From NCBI RefSeq assembly GCF_007990205.1, contig NZ_BJWE01000001.1, positions 1-64,000 on the forward strand: DNA of 64,000 nucleotides, given 5' to 3'. Under the pieces are notes generated by a model, which worked only from the letters and a program-made list of their open reading frames with translations, was not told the origin of the DNA and did not search any database. A program made the position numbers and the translations under genes. The stretch's first letter is position 1. The number at the start of each line of letters is the position of its first letter. Origin of the DNA: Pediococcus parvulus. Its GTDB lineage: Bacteria > Bacillota > Bacilli > Lactobacillales > Lactobacillaceae. Shown here piece after piece: positions 28,093-37,095 of the stretch.

Positions 28093-28569
28093 ATGAGTAA
28101 TCAAATTTATCTTGCCGCACCATTTTTTAGTCCTAAGCAAAAGGAACATGTTCGGACCGTGCAAAATTTATTGGCTAAGAATCCTACCTTAGATGCCAAG
28201 AATATTTTCATTCCAATGGAACACCAAATGGAAAGTGAAGAATTTGGTTCTTTTCGTTGGCAAACGGGAGTTTTTAATAGTGATATGCGCCAGGTTCATC
28301 GCGCAACTGCTGTGGTTGCCATTTTAGATTACAAACTGGATACAGATGGCATTAACCAACCGGATAGCGGGACAATTTTTGAAATTGGCGCTGCGTTTGA
28401 TGCTAATATTCCTGTTATTATGGTTCAGTTTGCGCATGATCAAGAATTAAATCTTATGCTTTCTAGAAGTTACACAGCTTTCTTTAATGGCGAAAATGAG
28501 ATTAAGCAACTTGAAACCTATAATTTTAATGATTTACCCACAATTTTTAGTGATGTTAAAGTATTTTAG
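28093..28569 (+). CDS. Nucleoside 2-deoxyribosyltransferase
   Basis: Exchanges bases between 2'-deoxynucleosides, a salvage enzyme characteristic of lactobacilli. The 158 residues match the family length. The N-terminal IYLAAPFFSPKQ strand and loop bind the nucleoside, a DMRQVHRATAVVAILD stretch follows near 75-90, and the DSGTIFEIGAAFDANIPVI block contains the likely nucleophile Glu near residue 100. The C-terminus with a hydrophobic end resembles characterised enzymes. Could act on purines only (type I) or on both base classes (type II); this cannot be told from sequence alone. Terminator follows. Confidence 0.88.
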   Translation: MSNQIYLAAPFFSPKQKEHVRTVQNLLAKNPTLDAKNIFIPMEHQMESEEFGSFRWQTGVFNSDMRQVHRATAVVAILDYKLDTDGINQPDSGTIFEIGAAFDANIPVIMVQFAHDQELNLMLSRSYTAFFNGENEIKQLETYNFNDLPTIFSDVKVF

Positions 28570-28577
28570 AACAATCA

Positions 28578-28630
28578 AAAATGTCACATGTTTATCATTC
28601 AAACGATGATAAACATGTGACATTTTATTT
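28578..28630. terminator. Long bidirectional terminator between convergent genes
   Basis: 21-bp perfect inverted repeat (28578-28598 with 28606-28626) with A and T tracts on either side, lying between the deoxyribosyltransferase gene (plus) and the YitT gene (minus). Confidence 0.9.
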
Positions 28631-28640
28631 TTTAACAAAA

Positions 28641-29516
28641 TTAGTTAACTTTTTGGCCAGTTGGCGAATCATAAGTAAAGCCCTCACCAATAACTTCATG
28701 AACATCAATAACTGAAATAAAAGCGTGTGGATCAATTTTATCAACAATTCGTTTGGCTTCACTCAATTCATTTGGTGAGAGGACACAAAAAACCATCTTT
28801 TTCTCATCTTTTGAATAAGCACCCTGAACATGAACAAAACTTGCACCCCGCTGCAGTTCAATCATTAATTGATCAGCGATCAGTTGGTAACTTTCGCTAA
28901 TGACCAAAATTCCCCGCGCTGCATATGAACCAACTTGCGTGAAGGTCACAATTCGAGAGAATACAAATGCTGCCAACAGAGTATACATCATTTGACGGAT
29001 ATCAATGTAGCAAAGTGAAATCGTTAAAACCACCGCATCTAATGCAAATAAGGTTTGTCCCATTGGAATTCCACGTTTTTGCTCGATAATACGAGCAATT
29101 ACGTCTGTTCCTCCAGTTGTACCACCAAACCGATAGACAAGTCCACTCCCAAAGCCACCAGCAAGCCCGGCAAGAATTCCAGCAATAAACATGTCATGGC
29201 TAATATCAATGTTTATGGGGACCCTTTGCCAAATCCACAACCACATAGATAACATTAAAGTCCCGAAAATTGTGTAGTACAGAGCACGTTTGCCTAAAAA
29301 ACGATAACCAATAACGAGAAGCGGAATATTAATTAAAATCGTTGTATACGCCGGATCAATATGAAAAAGGGCACGAAAAATCAAAGTGATTCCAGTAGCG
29401 CCACCTTCAGCTAAATGGTTGGGAATGTTAACCGCTGCTAAACCTAAACCATATAGACAGCATCCTAACATAATCATGAATAAATCCTTAAATCGAATGG
29501 GTTCTTTTTTTATCAT
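28641..29516 (-). CDS. YitT family membrane protein (DUF161 plus DUF2179)
   Basis: A 291-residue membrane protein with five or six membrane helices in the first 200 residues. They include the GGTTGGTDVIARIIEQKRGIP-type motif near 130-150 that marks YitT. A soluble DUF2179 domain follows (about 215-285) with FVHVQGAYSKDEKKMVFCVL. Family function is not established, although transport or signalling has been suggested. GTAGGTG lies six bases before ATG 29516, so I prefer it to the in-frame GTG three codons upstream. Faces a terminator shared with the nucleoside gene. Confidence 0.88.
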   Translation of the reverse strand: MIKKEPIRFKDLFMIMLGCCLYGLGLAAVNIPNHLAEGGATGITLIFRALFHIDPAYTTILINIPLLVIGYRFLGKRALYYTIFGTLMLSMWLWIWQRVPINIDISHDMFIAGILAGLAGGFGSGLVYRFGGTTGGTDVIARIIEQKRGIPMGQTLFALDAVVLTISLCYIDIRQMMYTLLAAFVFSRIVTFTQVGSYAARGILVISESYQLIADQLMIELQRGASFVHVQGAYSKDEKKMVFCVLSPNELSEAKRIVDKIDPHAFISVIDVHEVIGEGFTYDSPTGQKVN

Positions 29517-29659
29517 GTTTTTCACCTACTTCACTTCAATATCATAACATATTCGTCAGACGAACCGGCCGTATCCATTTTAAAAAAACCTGGTTTCTGT
29601 TAAGATTAAATCTGATAACATTATCTCGAAATATTTAAACTTAGGTTGGCGAACTTTGT

Positions 29660-30874
29660 ATGCAAATAAAAAAATTACCGATTGAATTTCTTACTGCACG
29701 TCCCATTTTGCAAACAATTGAAAATGCTGGATATGAAGCCTACTTTGTGGGTGGCAGTGTGCGCGACACAATTTTGAACGATGAAATTCATGATGTGGAT
29801 ATCGCGACTAGTGCTTATCCATCAGAAGTTAAAGCATTGTTTCCCCGGACAGTTGATACAGGAATTAAGCATGGAACAGTCATGATTTTAAGTGGATCCA
29901 ATCAGTATGAGGTAACCACTTTTCGAACCGAAAGTGGTTATCAGGATTTTCGAAGACCTGATAAAGTTACTTTTGTGCGCTCTTTAACAGAGGATCTGAA
30001 ACGACGGGATTTCACTGTCAATGCTTTAGCACTTAAGGAAGACGGAACGGTCGTGGACCTTTTTAATGGTTTGCAAGATCTTCAAGACCACATTCTTCGA
30101 GCAGTAGGCAAACCGGAAGAACGATTTCATGAAGATGCTTTACGCATGATGCGCGCGATTCGTTTTGCTAGCAAACTGGATTTTGCCATTGAAGCTACAA
30201 CAGAAACTGCGATTAAACATCATGCAGAATTGTTAGAAAAAATTGCGGTGGAACGGATTCTGGTTGAGTTTGAAAAAATGATGATGGGCCAAAATCCGGT
30301 GAAGGGCATTCACTATTTCATTGACACCGGCTTATATGCGTATTGTCCACAATTGCAGGGTCAATCAAAGGCACTATCTGAATTATTGAACTTACACCCC
30401 GATGTGCGACTAATCAACGAAACTCAAGTTTGGTTACTTCTGTGTCGGTCCTTAAAACTATCGGCGGTCAAAAGTCACAGTTTTTTAAAGGCTTGGAAAA
30501 CCTCTAACGAATTAATTGCGGCAGTCAATAATGGCTTAAAATTATTTGAAGCTATTGATCAAGGAACAGTTTCAGAAAAAATTCTTTTTCAAACTGGTAA
30601 AACGGTTTTAACGGATGCTATGGCAGTATTAAATGCCATTTCAGCTCCCGTCAATACGAGCGAACTTTTGGCTCGGTATGAGGCCTTACCTATTAAGGAT
30701 AGCCATGAATTACGGCTCAATGGAGGGGATCTCCTTCAGAGAAGAATTACCACGCCTGGCCCCAAATTAGGAAAGATTCTGGCCAAATTATTAAATGACG
30801 TGTTAACAGGCAAGGTTAAAAACAGCAAATCAGAATTACTTTTAGAAGCAAAGCGAATTGCTTCTAAAAACTAG
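29660..30874 (+). CDS. cca: CCA tRNA nucleotidyltransferase
   Basis: Builds or repairs the 3'-CCA end of tRNA without a template. The 404 residues have the class II head domain with GGSVRD near 31-36 and the metal-binding DVDIAT near 45-50. The neck motif RRDFTVNAL lies near 116 and the RFHEDALRMMRAIRFASKL helix near 155-175 selects C and A through Asp and Arg. A helical body and tail follow. Single-enzyme (CCA-adding) type. The ribosome site is weak. The ABC-F gene follows after 14 bases. Confidence 0.95.
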   Translation: MQIKKLPIEFLTARPILQTIENAGYEAYFVGGSVRDTILNDEIHDVDIATSAYPSEVKALFPRTVDTGIKHGTVMILSGSNQYEVTTFRTESGYQDFRRPDKVTFVRSLTEDLKRRDFTVNALALKEDGTVVDLFNGLQDLQDHILRAVGKPEERFHEDALRMMRAIRFASKLDFAIEATTETAIKHHAELLEKIAVERILVEFEKMMMGQNPVKGIHYFIDTGLYAYCPQLQGQSKALSELLNLHPDVRLINETQVWLLLCRSLKLSAVKSHSFLKAWKTSNELIAAVNNGLKLFEAIDQGTVSEKILFQTGKTVLTDAMAVLNAISAPVNTSELLARYEALPIKDSHELRLNGGDLLQRRITTPGPKLGKILAKLLNDVLTGKVKNSKSELLLEAKRIASKN

Positions 30875-30888
30875 AAAGATGACAAATT

Positions 30889-32781
30889 ATGCAAACTTTA
30901 AAAGCAGAAGATTTAACTGAAACGTATGGCACAAAAACTCTTTTTAATAAAATAAATTTTTTGATTAACGAACAAGACCGGATCGGTTTAATCGGAACGA
31001 ATGGAACAGGAAAAACTAGTCTTTTAAACGTCCTTGCCAATATTGATCCACAAGACTCTGGTCAAATTGAAACACCCAAAAATTATACAATCGGTTATTT
31101 ACGCCAAACACCCGCGTTAGATGAAAGCCTGACAATTATCGATGCTGTTTTTGCGGGTTCACAGACCGTTTTTAAAACGATTCGTTTTTATGAACAAGCT
31201 TTGGCTAAATATTCCCAAGATCCCGAAGATGCTGAAAACCAACGGCAATTTGAATCTGCCGAACAGCGCATGAACCAAGAGGATGCGTGGACTGCTGAAA
31301 GTGACGTTAAAACTATTCTAACCCAGCTTCACATCATGGATCTTAATCAAAAAATTGGTACATTATCTGGAGGTCAACAAAAAAGAGTTGATTTGGCTCA
31401 AACCTTAATTCAAGCACCTGACCTCCTCATGCTGGACGAACCAACGAATCATTTGGATTTCGATTCTATCGCCTGGCTAGAACAATACCTGACATCTTAT
31501 AAGGGTGCACTATTAATTGTGACGCATGATCGTTATTTTCTGGATCGAGTTGCTAATCAAATTTGGGAGCTTTCTTTTGGAAATCTCCGTCAGTATCCGG
31601 GCAACTATCAAGCTTACGTTGCTAAAAAAGCTGAACAAGAAGAACAAGAAGCTGTTCAATCACAAAAAGAAAGACGGCTTTATAAACAGGAATTGGCTTG
31701 GATGCGACGGGGACCGCAAGCTCGCGGTACTAAGCAACAAGCGCGAATTAACCGGTTTGAAACCCTTAGCAGTTCCGTAAATGCACCCGAGCAATCAGCG
31801 GATAATATTGCCGTTCAACTGGGACAACAACGTTTGGGTAAAAAGGTAATCGAGTTTAAACATGCGTCTCTAAATTTAGGTTCTCACATCATATTAAAGG
31901 ATTTTTCTGAACTCATTCAAGCAGATGAGCGCGTCGGAATTACTGGTAATAACGGAACTGGAAAGTCCACATTATTAAATGTTATTGCGCAGTTACAACC
32001 GATAGACGATGGCATTATTGATATTGGCGAAACAGTTAAACTAGGATACTACACGCAAAAGATTGAACCAATCCCAGAAGATAAACGTATCATTAGCTAT
32101 CTTAGTGATGTTGGTTCAGGTGTTTTGAATGCGAACGGTGAACATATTAGTGTTACCAACTTATTAGAACAGTTTCTGTTTCCAAGATCTACGCATGGGA
32201 CTTTGATTAGAAAGTTATCGGGTGGTGAAAAACGGCGCTTATACTTATTGAAAATTTTAATGCAGCAGCCAAATGTCTTATTGTTAGACGAACCTACAAA
32301 TGATTTAGATATTGGTACGTTAACCGTATTGGAAGATTACTTAACGCATTTTCGAGGCACTGTCATTACAGTTTCTCATGATCGTTACTTTTTGAATAAG
32401 GTAGCCGAACATTTATTAATATTTGAAGGTCAAGGAAAAATCAATCGCTTTACCGGACGCTTTACTGATTATCTACAACAACAGGATCAACCAGAAACAC
32501 CGACTGTTACTGACGGAAAAAAGGTTGAATCAAAGGCCGAGCCAACTGATCACCAGAAAAAAATAAAATTAACCTATGCCGAACAGTTAGAGTGGCAAAC
32601 AATTGAGTCTGACATTGATGGTTTGGAAAATAAGAAGGCGGACCTTCAAAACCAGATGAATGATAATTCTGACGACTATGGAAAACTAGCCGATCTTCAA
32701 AAAAAGATTGATGAATTAGATGTAAAAATTGATAAAAAGATGAATCGCTGGGAATATTTAAGTCAATATGTAGATGATTGA
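30889..32781 (+). CDS. ABC-F family ATPase (Uup/YfmR-like)
   Basis: Soluble twin-ATPase protein of the ABC-F class, which bind the ribosomal E site and relieve stalls. Two nucleotide-binding domains: Walker A GTNGTGKTS near 43 with LSGGQQKRVDLAQ near 158 and LMLDEPTNHLD near 180; second Walker A GNNGTGKST near 352, LSGGEKRRLYLLK near 443, LLLDEPTNDLD near 465. The linker (about 240-310) is the PtIM domain, and the last 70 residues form a coiled coil, as in Uup and YfmR. The 630 residues match YfmR. No membrane domain, so it is not a transporter. Sits between cca and thyA. Confidence 0.9.
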   Translation: MQTLKAEDLTETYGTKTLFNKINFLINEQDRIGLIGTNGTGKTSLLNVLANIDPQDSGQIETPKNYTIGYLRQTPALDESLTIIDAVFAGSQTVFKTIRFYEQALAKYSQDPEDAENQRQFESAEQRMNQEDAWTAESDVKTILTQLHIMDLNQKIGTLSGGQQKRVDLAQTLIQAPDLLMLDEPTNHLDFDSIAWLEQYLTSYKGALLIVTHDRYFLDRVANQIWELSFGNLRQYPGNYQAYVAKKAEQEEQEAVQSQKERRLYKQELAWMRRGPQARGTKQQARINRFETLSSSVNAPEQSADNIAVQLGQQRLGKKVIEFKHASLNLGSHIILKDFSELIQADERVGITGNNGTGKSTLLNVIAQLQPIDDGIIDIGETVKLGYYTQKIEPIPEDKRIISYLSDVGSGVLNANGEHISVTNLLEQFLFPRSTHGTLIRKLSGGEKRRLYLLKILMQQPNVLLLDEPTNDLDIGTLTVLEDYLTHFRGTVITVSHDRYFLNKVAEHLLIFEGQGKINRFTGRFTDYLQQQDQPETPTVTDGKKVESKAEPTDHQKKIKLTYAEQLEWQTIESDIDGLENKKADLQNQMNDNSDDYGKLADLQKKIDELDVKIDKKMNRWEYLSQYVDD

Positions 32782-32799
32782 TCACAAGGAGGTTTCAAA

Positions 32800-33750
32800 A
32801 TGTTAGAACAAGCTTATTTAGACTTAGCAGCCTATGTTTTGAAAAATGGTAATTACAAAAATGACCGGACCGGAACTGGCACCTACAGTACATTTGGCTA
32901 TCAAATGCGCTTTAATTTAGCAGAAGGATTTCCTTTGTTAACCACAAAAAAAGTACCTTTTGGATTGATTAAAAGCGAATTAATGTGGTTTTTACGTGGC
33001 GATACTAATATTCGGTATCTCCTCCAGCATCACAATCATATTTGGGATGAATGGGCCTTTAAAAAGTGGGTACAAAGTGACGTTTATACTGGTCCAGATA
33101 TGACAGATTTTGGTCGCCGGTCATTGAAGGATGCAGATTTTGCAAAAACTTATCAGGAACAGAAAAAGATTTTTGACAATAAAATCTTAACGGATGATGC
33201 TTTTTCAGCTCGATTTGGTGATCTGGGTAACGTTTACGGAAGTCAGTGGCGTGCTTGGAAAACTTCTACCGGTGACAGTATCGACCAAATTAGTGACGTC
33301 ATTCAAACGATTAAAACTAATCCAGATTCACGACGCATGATCGTTTCGGCTTGGAATCCTGAAGATATTCCTTCAATGGCATTGCCACCTTGCCATACTA
33401 TGTTTCAGTTTTATGTTTCTGAAGGCAAGTTAAGTTGTCAACTTTATCAACGAAGCGGTGATATCTTTCTTGGTGTGCCGTTTAACATTGCGAGTTATGC
33501 CTTATTAACCTGTTTGATTGCCAAAGAAACGGGCTTACAGCCAGGGGAGTTTATTCATACTTTAGGTGATGCTCATATTTACAGTAACCATGTTGAACAA
33601 GTCAAAACTCAACTTTCTAGAACACCAAGGCCAGCCCCAAAACTGATTATTGATAGTCAGGCAAAAAGTATCTTTGACTACAATGTGAAGGATATTCGCC
33701 TAGAAGGCTATGATCCTTATCCTGCAATTAAGGCGCCTGTCGCTGTATAA
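32800..33750 (+). CDS. thyA: Thymidylate synthase ThyA
   Basis: Methylates dUMP to dTMP using methylene-tetrahydrofolate. The 316 residues equal the classical Lactobacillus casei enzyme, including the roughly 50-residue insert near 90-140 that E. coli ThyA lacks. The catalytic Cys lies in [12 protein letters not shown] near residue 198, followed by [16 protein letters not shown] and the dUMP-binding HIYSNHVEQ near 260. Strong AAGGAGG site. Placed 17 bases before the dihydrofolate reductase gene, which recycles its folate product. Confidence 0.97.
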   Translation: MLEQAYLDLAAYVLKNGNYKNDRTGTGTYSTFGYQMRFNLAEGFPLLTTKKVPFGLIKSELMWFLRGDTNIRYLLQHHNHIWDEWAFKKWVQSDVYTGPDMTDFGRRSLKDADFAKTYQEQKKIFDNKILTDDAFSARFGDLGNVYGSQWRAWKTSTGDSIDQISDVIQTIKTNPDSRRMIVSAWNPEDIPSMALPPCHTMFQFYVSEGKLSCQLYQRSGDIFLGVPFNIASYALLTCLIAKETGLQPGEFIHTLGDAHIYSNHVEQVKTQLSRTPRPAPKLIIDSQAKSIFDYNVKDIRLEGYDPYPAIKAPVAV

Positions 33751-33767
33751 ACAAGGGAGTTGATTAA

Positions 33768-34280
33768 ATGTTAGCATTTATTTGGGCCGAGTCTCAAAAT
33801 GGCGTTATTGGCAAACAAAATAAACTTCCTTGGCGCATCCCGGATGATACTCAGTATTTTAAGAAAATAACGACAGGGCATACAGTAATCATGGGGCGCA
33901 AAACGTTTGAGTCTTTTGGAGCAAAACCACTACCGCATCGTTTAAATGTTGTATTAACACGCAAAACCACTCTAGAAGAGACGGAAGAACTAAAAGTGTC
34001 TCATTCAATTACTGATTTATTAAAAACCTATAATTCTAATGATGAGTTGGTTTTTGTGATCGGTGGAAAAGAGATTTATCAGCAACTATATCCATACGTT
34101 CAAATGCTCTACCGCACCCGGATTGAACAGGACTTTGAAGGTGATACACAGATGATTCCAATTGATTATTCTCAGTGGCAACTTATGCAATCTATTCCTG
34201 GCCAGGGTCCCCAAACGATGCCAATTCCGCATGTTTTTGAAATTTATAAGCGAATTGAACCTAATGGTACCAACGAATAA
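33768..34280 (+). CDS. folA: Dihydrofolate reductase
   Basis: Reduces dihydrofolate to tetrahydrofolate with NADPH, closing the thymidylate cycle started by ThyA just upstream. The 170 residues carry the active-site block NKLPWRIPDDTQYFK near 20-35 with the conserved acid, GHTVIMGRKTFES near 42-55 binding NADPH, and FVIGGKEIYQQL near 100-112. Close in length to the L. casei enzyme. It is the target of trimethoprim, and nothing obviously resistant is visible. Confidence 0.96.
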   Translation: MLAFIWAESQNGVIGKQNKLPWRIPDDTQYFKKITTGHTVIMGRKTFESFGAKPLPHRLNVVLTRKTTLEETEELKVSHSITDLLKTYNSNDELVFVIGGKEIYQQLYPYVQMLYRTRIEQDFEGDTQMIPIDYSQWQLMQSIPGQGPQTMPIPHVFEIYKRIEPNGTNE

Positions 34281-34299
34281 TGAAAATATGAGAATTCTC

Positions 34300-34308
34300 T
34301 GTTATAAT
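34300..34308 (+). promoter_or_regulatory. Extended -10 promoter upstream of the first degV gene
   Basis: TGTTATAAT, 39 bases ahead of the start codon, preceded by a GAGAATTCTC palindrome at 34290-34299 that falls in the spacer. The -35 (ATGAAA at 34280-34285) is weak. Confidence 0.55.
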
Positions 34309-34347
34309 CAATTCATAACTATATCTGTGTAGAAAGAGTGAACTTTA

Positions 34348-35193
34348 ATGTCAAAAATCAAAATTGTGACCGATTCATCATGTGGTGTAACTGATCAAGA
34401 GGTTGCCGATTACAACATCACAATTGTACCCTTGACCGTTATGATTGATGATACAATCTATGTTGAACGCGAAACGATTACAAACGAAGAATTCTTAAAC
34501 AAAATGCAAACTTCAAAAGCACTACCTAAAACTAGCCAACCACCAATTGGTAAGTTTGTGGAAGTCTTTGATAAGTTGGGCGAAGATGGTAGCCAAATTA
34601 TTTGTTTCAATATGTTAGAAGCTATCAGCGGTACGGTCCATGCAGCTGAACAAGCGGCACAACTTTCTAAAGCAGATGTCACGGTAGTGGATAGTCAAAC
34701 AACCGATCGAGCACTTGCTTTTCAAGTAATCGAGGCTGCTAAGCTAGCTCAACAAGGAAAAAGTCGCGATGAAATTTTAAAAGCTGCTGAGGATATTCGA
34801 GATCATACTAAATTATTTATGGGTGTCATGACACTTGATAATTTGGTTAAGGGTGGTCGAATTAACCGAATGACCGGGATGATTAGTGGTCTGTTAAACA
34901 TAAAGATTGTGTTACAGGTAACTGGTGGTGAACTCAAAGTTGTGGCTAAAGGCCGTGGTATGAAAACAATCAGTCATTTCTTCGATGATGTTTATGAAAA
35001 AATGGCGAAATCACCAAACATTAAATCAATTGGTATTTCTCATGTTGGCGCTTTAAAAACAATTGCACCAATCAAAGCAAAAATTCATGAAATGTTTCCT
35101 GATATCAATATTTTGGTTCGGGAAACCGTTCCAATTATTGCAACTCATGGTGGTCCAGGCGCCTTTGCTTTAATGTATTATACTGGTGATTAG
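34348..35193 (+). CDS. DegV family fatty-acid-binding protein (copy 1)
   Basis: DegV/FakB-type protein that presents bound fatty acids to a kinase in Gram-positive bacteria. The 281 residues begin KIKIVTDSSCGVT with the conserved TDS motif. SQPPIGKF near 67 contacts the fatty-acid head group, and NLVKGGRINRMTG near 168-180 plus THGGPGAFALMYYTGD at the end are family blocks. Stands alone between its promoter and a hairpin. A second copy lies at 58.5 kb (minus strand), and the two differ clearly. Confidence 0.93.
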   Translation: MSKIKIVTDSSCGVTDQEVADYNITIVPLTVMIDDTIYVERETITNEEFLNKMQTSKALPKTSQPPIGKFVEVFDKLGEDGSQIICFNMLEAISGTVHAAEQAAQLSKADVTVVDSQTTDRALAFQVIEAAKLAQQGKSRDEILKAAEDIRDHTKLFMGVMTLDNLVKGGRINRMTGMISGLLNIKIVLQVTGGELKVVAKGRGMKTISHFFDDVYEKMAKSPNIKSIGISHVGALKTIAPIKAKIHEMFPDINILVRETVPIIATHGGPGAFALMYYTGD

Positions 35194-35210
35194 GTGTTAT
35201 CAAAATTAGC

Positions 35211-35257
35211 GGGACAACTGGTAGAAATTTAAAAAACTACCATTTGTCCCGTGTTTA
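35211..35257 (+). terminator. Terminator-like hairpin after degV copy 1
   Basis: 14-bp stem with one mismatch (GGGACAA.TGGTAG at 35211-35224 with 35237-35250) and a 12-base A/T loop. The T run is short and interrupted (GTGTTTAT), so termination may be partial. Confidence 0.6.
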
Positions 35258-35295
35258 TATAAGTCAAGAATTTTAGGAATCAGGGAGTAAATTTA

Positions 35296-36234
35296 ATGAA
35301 AAAATTCATCGACTGGGTAATTATGCTTATCGTTTTTGCGGTGATCGTGGCGATGGTTGTGCTTGGATTAAATTATTATTTTCCAAAAAATTCTACAAAT
35401 AACCAATCTTCAACCCCTACTAGAACAGTCCACAAAGTCACAAAAGTTCAAAAAAAACATGTTAACATAACCGCAGTTGGTGACTCGCTCACTTATGGTG
35501 TTGGAGATACCAAAAATGAGGGTGGGTATACCAAACGTTTGAAAAAAGATCTTAAGTCAACCTATCATTTGAAAGCCTCTGTTTCAAACTATGGGATTTC
35601 GGGTGAACGGAGCGATCAAATTTTAAAACGGGTTAAGCAAAACACAAAATTGCAGAAATCACTTAAAAATTCAGATGCAATTACGGTAACTGTCGGCGGA
35701 AATGATCTGTTTCAAGCTCTACAAAAATACTCAACTGCCTCCGAAGGCAAGTTCACGCTTTCGTTGGAGCGCCTTAATATCAAATATGCAACGCAAGTCC
35801 AGGATCTGTTAAAACAAATTAGGCGTTATAATCATTCTGCACCAATTTATGTTTTTGGAATTTATAATCCGTTTTTTGTTTATTTTCCTAACATCACACA
35901 GATTAATCGCGCAGTGACTAATTTTGATGAAACCACTAAAGCTGCGGTTTCACAATCAAATTCTGCATACTTTATTTCGGTAAACAAATTGTTATCGCAA
36001 GGACAGTATCAAAGCACCAAGGCACTTTCAGAATTGAAACAAAGTTCAACTGCAAAATCAATTAACGAAATGCAAATTAGTAAAATTGAAAAAAATCTTG
36101 AAAATACAAAAGAAAAGAATATTTACCTTTCCAGTAGCGATCATTTCCATCCTAATCCTAAAGGTTACGACCAAATGACCAGACTATTATTAAGAAGTAT
36201 GAAAACTCATGAGCAATGGCTCTATAAGGACTGA
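35296..36234 (+). CDS. Membrane-anchored SGNH/GDSL hydrolase (YpmR-like)
   Basis: Secreted or surface-tethered lipase/esterase-type hydrolase. The N-terminus has a hydrophobic helix (about 8-28) without a clear signal-peptidase or lipobox site, so it is probably an anchor. SGNH blocks are visible: block I GDSLTYGVGD near 60 with the Ser nucleophile, block II GISGERSDQ near 98, block III GGNDLF near 134, and block V DHFHPNPKGY near 279 with Asp and His. 312 residues. The gene starts an envelope cluster with YpmS-, YozE-like and S41 protease genes, the same order as ypmR-ypmS in Bacillus. Confidence 0.88.
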   Translation: MKKFIDWVIMLIVFAVIVAMVVLGLNYYFPKNSTNNQSSTPTRTVHKVTKVQKKHVNITAVGDSLTYGVGDTKNEGGYTKRLKKDLKSTYHLKASVSNYGISGERSDQILKRVKQNTKLQKSLKNSDAITVTVGGNDLFQALQKYSTASEGKFTLSLERLNIKYATQVQDLLKQIRRYNHSAPIYVFGIYNPFFVYFPNITQINRAVTNFDETTKAAVSQSNSAYFISVNKLLSQGQYQSTKALSELKQSSTAKSINEMQISKIEKNLENTKEKNIYLSSSDHFHPNPKGYDQMTRLLLRSMKTHEQWLYKD

Positions 36235-36239
36235 AAAAA

Positions 36240-36842
36240 ATGCAAAAACCTAATCAACTTACAAAAAAACGTCCCAATTTATGGAAATGGGCATTTATTA
36301 TTTTATTGGCTTGCCTAGTTGCCTTTGGAATCTTTTTTAGGACGAGAATTGCCAATACTCCTGTCCCAGAAACCAAAAATACAGCAACTCAGACAGCAGC
36401 AGCTTCATTTGATGTTAATCTCAACAAAAAACAATTGAATGCGTTGATGGCGGCGTATTTAAAGCCATACCAAACGAATAAAAGTTTCACCTATCAATTG
36501 AAAGTCAATAAACAAGTCCTTTTAATTGGCAAAGTAAAAGTATTAGGGAGCGACGTAAACTATGCTTTATCATTAACACCTCAAGTTACCAATGCAGGAA
36601 ACATAGTTTTAACAGCTAAACACTTGTCAGTTGGTGCTTTAAGTATCTCCCCAAAAATGGTTCTTGCGTATATTGGTTCAAATTATAAACTCCCAAAGTG
36701 GATTACGATGAGCGGGACAAAGATCACTTTAAATTTACAGAAGATTAAGACAACCAATGGTGTTTATTTTAAAGCTAAAAAATTAGACATTCAGAACAAT
36801 AAATTTGTATTTTCAGTAAATATCCCTAAACAATCAAATTAG
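36240..36842 (+). CDS. YpmS-like membrane protein (DUF2140)
   Basis: A 200-residue single-pass protein: basic N-terminus (KKRPNLWKW), membrane helix about 14-32, then an extracellular beta-rich domain with FDVNLNKKQLNALMAAYL near 58-75 and NYALSLTPQV. The layout and its place directly behind the SGNH hydrolase (five-base gap) match Bacillus YpmS, a DUF2140 protein of unknown role. It probably works with the hydrolase at the membrane surface; that link rests only on gene order. Confidence 0.8.
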   Translation: MQKPNQLTKKRPNLWKWAFIILLACLVAFGIFFRTRIANTPVPETKNTATQTAAASFDVNLNKKQLNALMAAYLKPYQTNKSFTYQLKVNKQVLLIGKVKVLGSDVNYALSLTPQVTNAGNIVLTAKHLSVGALSISPKMVLAYIGSNYKLPKWITMSGTKITLNLQKIKTTNGVYFKAKKLDIQNNKFVFSVNIPKQSN

Positions 36843-36852
36843 AGGCTTAATT

Positions 36853-37077
36853 ATGAGTAAAACATTTTATCAATTTTTAATGACTCAGAGGAATCCAGAA
36901 AGTTACGAACCAATCGCCGAGTTTGCTAATAATGCATTTTTTGATCAATCATTTCCAAAACAATCAACAAACTTTAACGAAATTTCAAAATATTTAGAGC
37001 TAAATGGGAATTATTTACCTTCCATGACCGTTTTTGATGATGCCTGGCAAAAATATTTAGACCTAAATAATCATTAA
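36853..37077 (+). CDS. YozE-like protein (sterile-alpha-motif-like fold)
   Basis: A 74-residue soluble protein. FYQFLMTQRNPESYEPIAEFAN and the closing DAWQKYLDL match the YozE_SAM_like (UPF0346) family, in which the four-to-five-helix fold resembles a SAM domain. No function is known. It has an AGAGGC ribosome site ten bases behind the YpmS-like gene and is followed by the S41 protease gene. Confidence 0.85.
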   Translation: MSKTFYQFLMTQRNPESYEPIAEFANNAFFDQSFPKQSTNFNEISKYLELNGNYLPSMTVFDDAWQKYLDLNNH

Positions 37078-37095
37078 TAGACGGGAAGCTTTCAA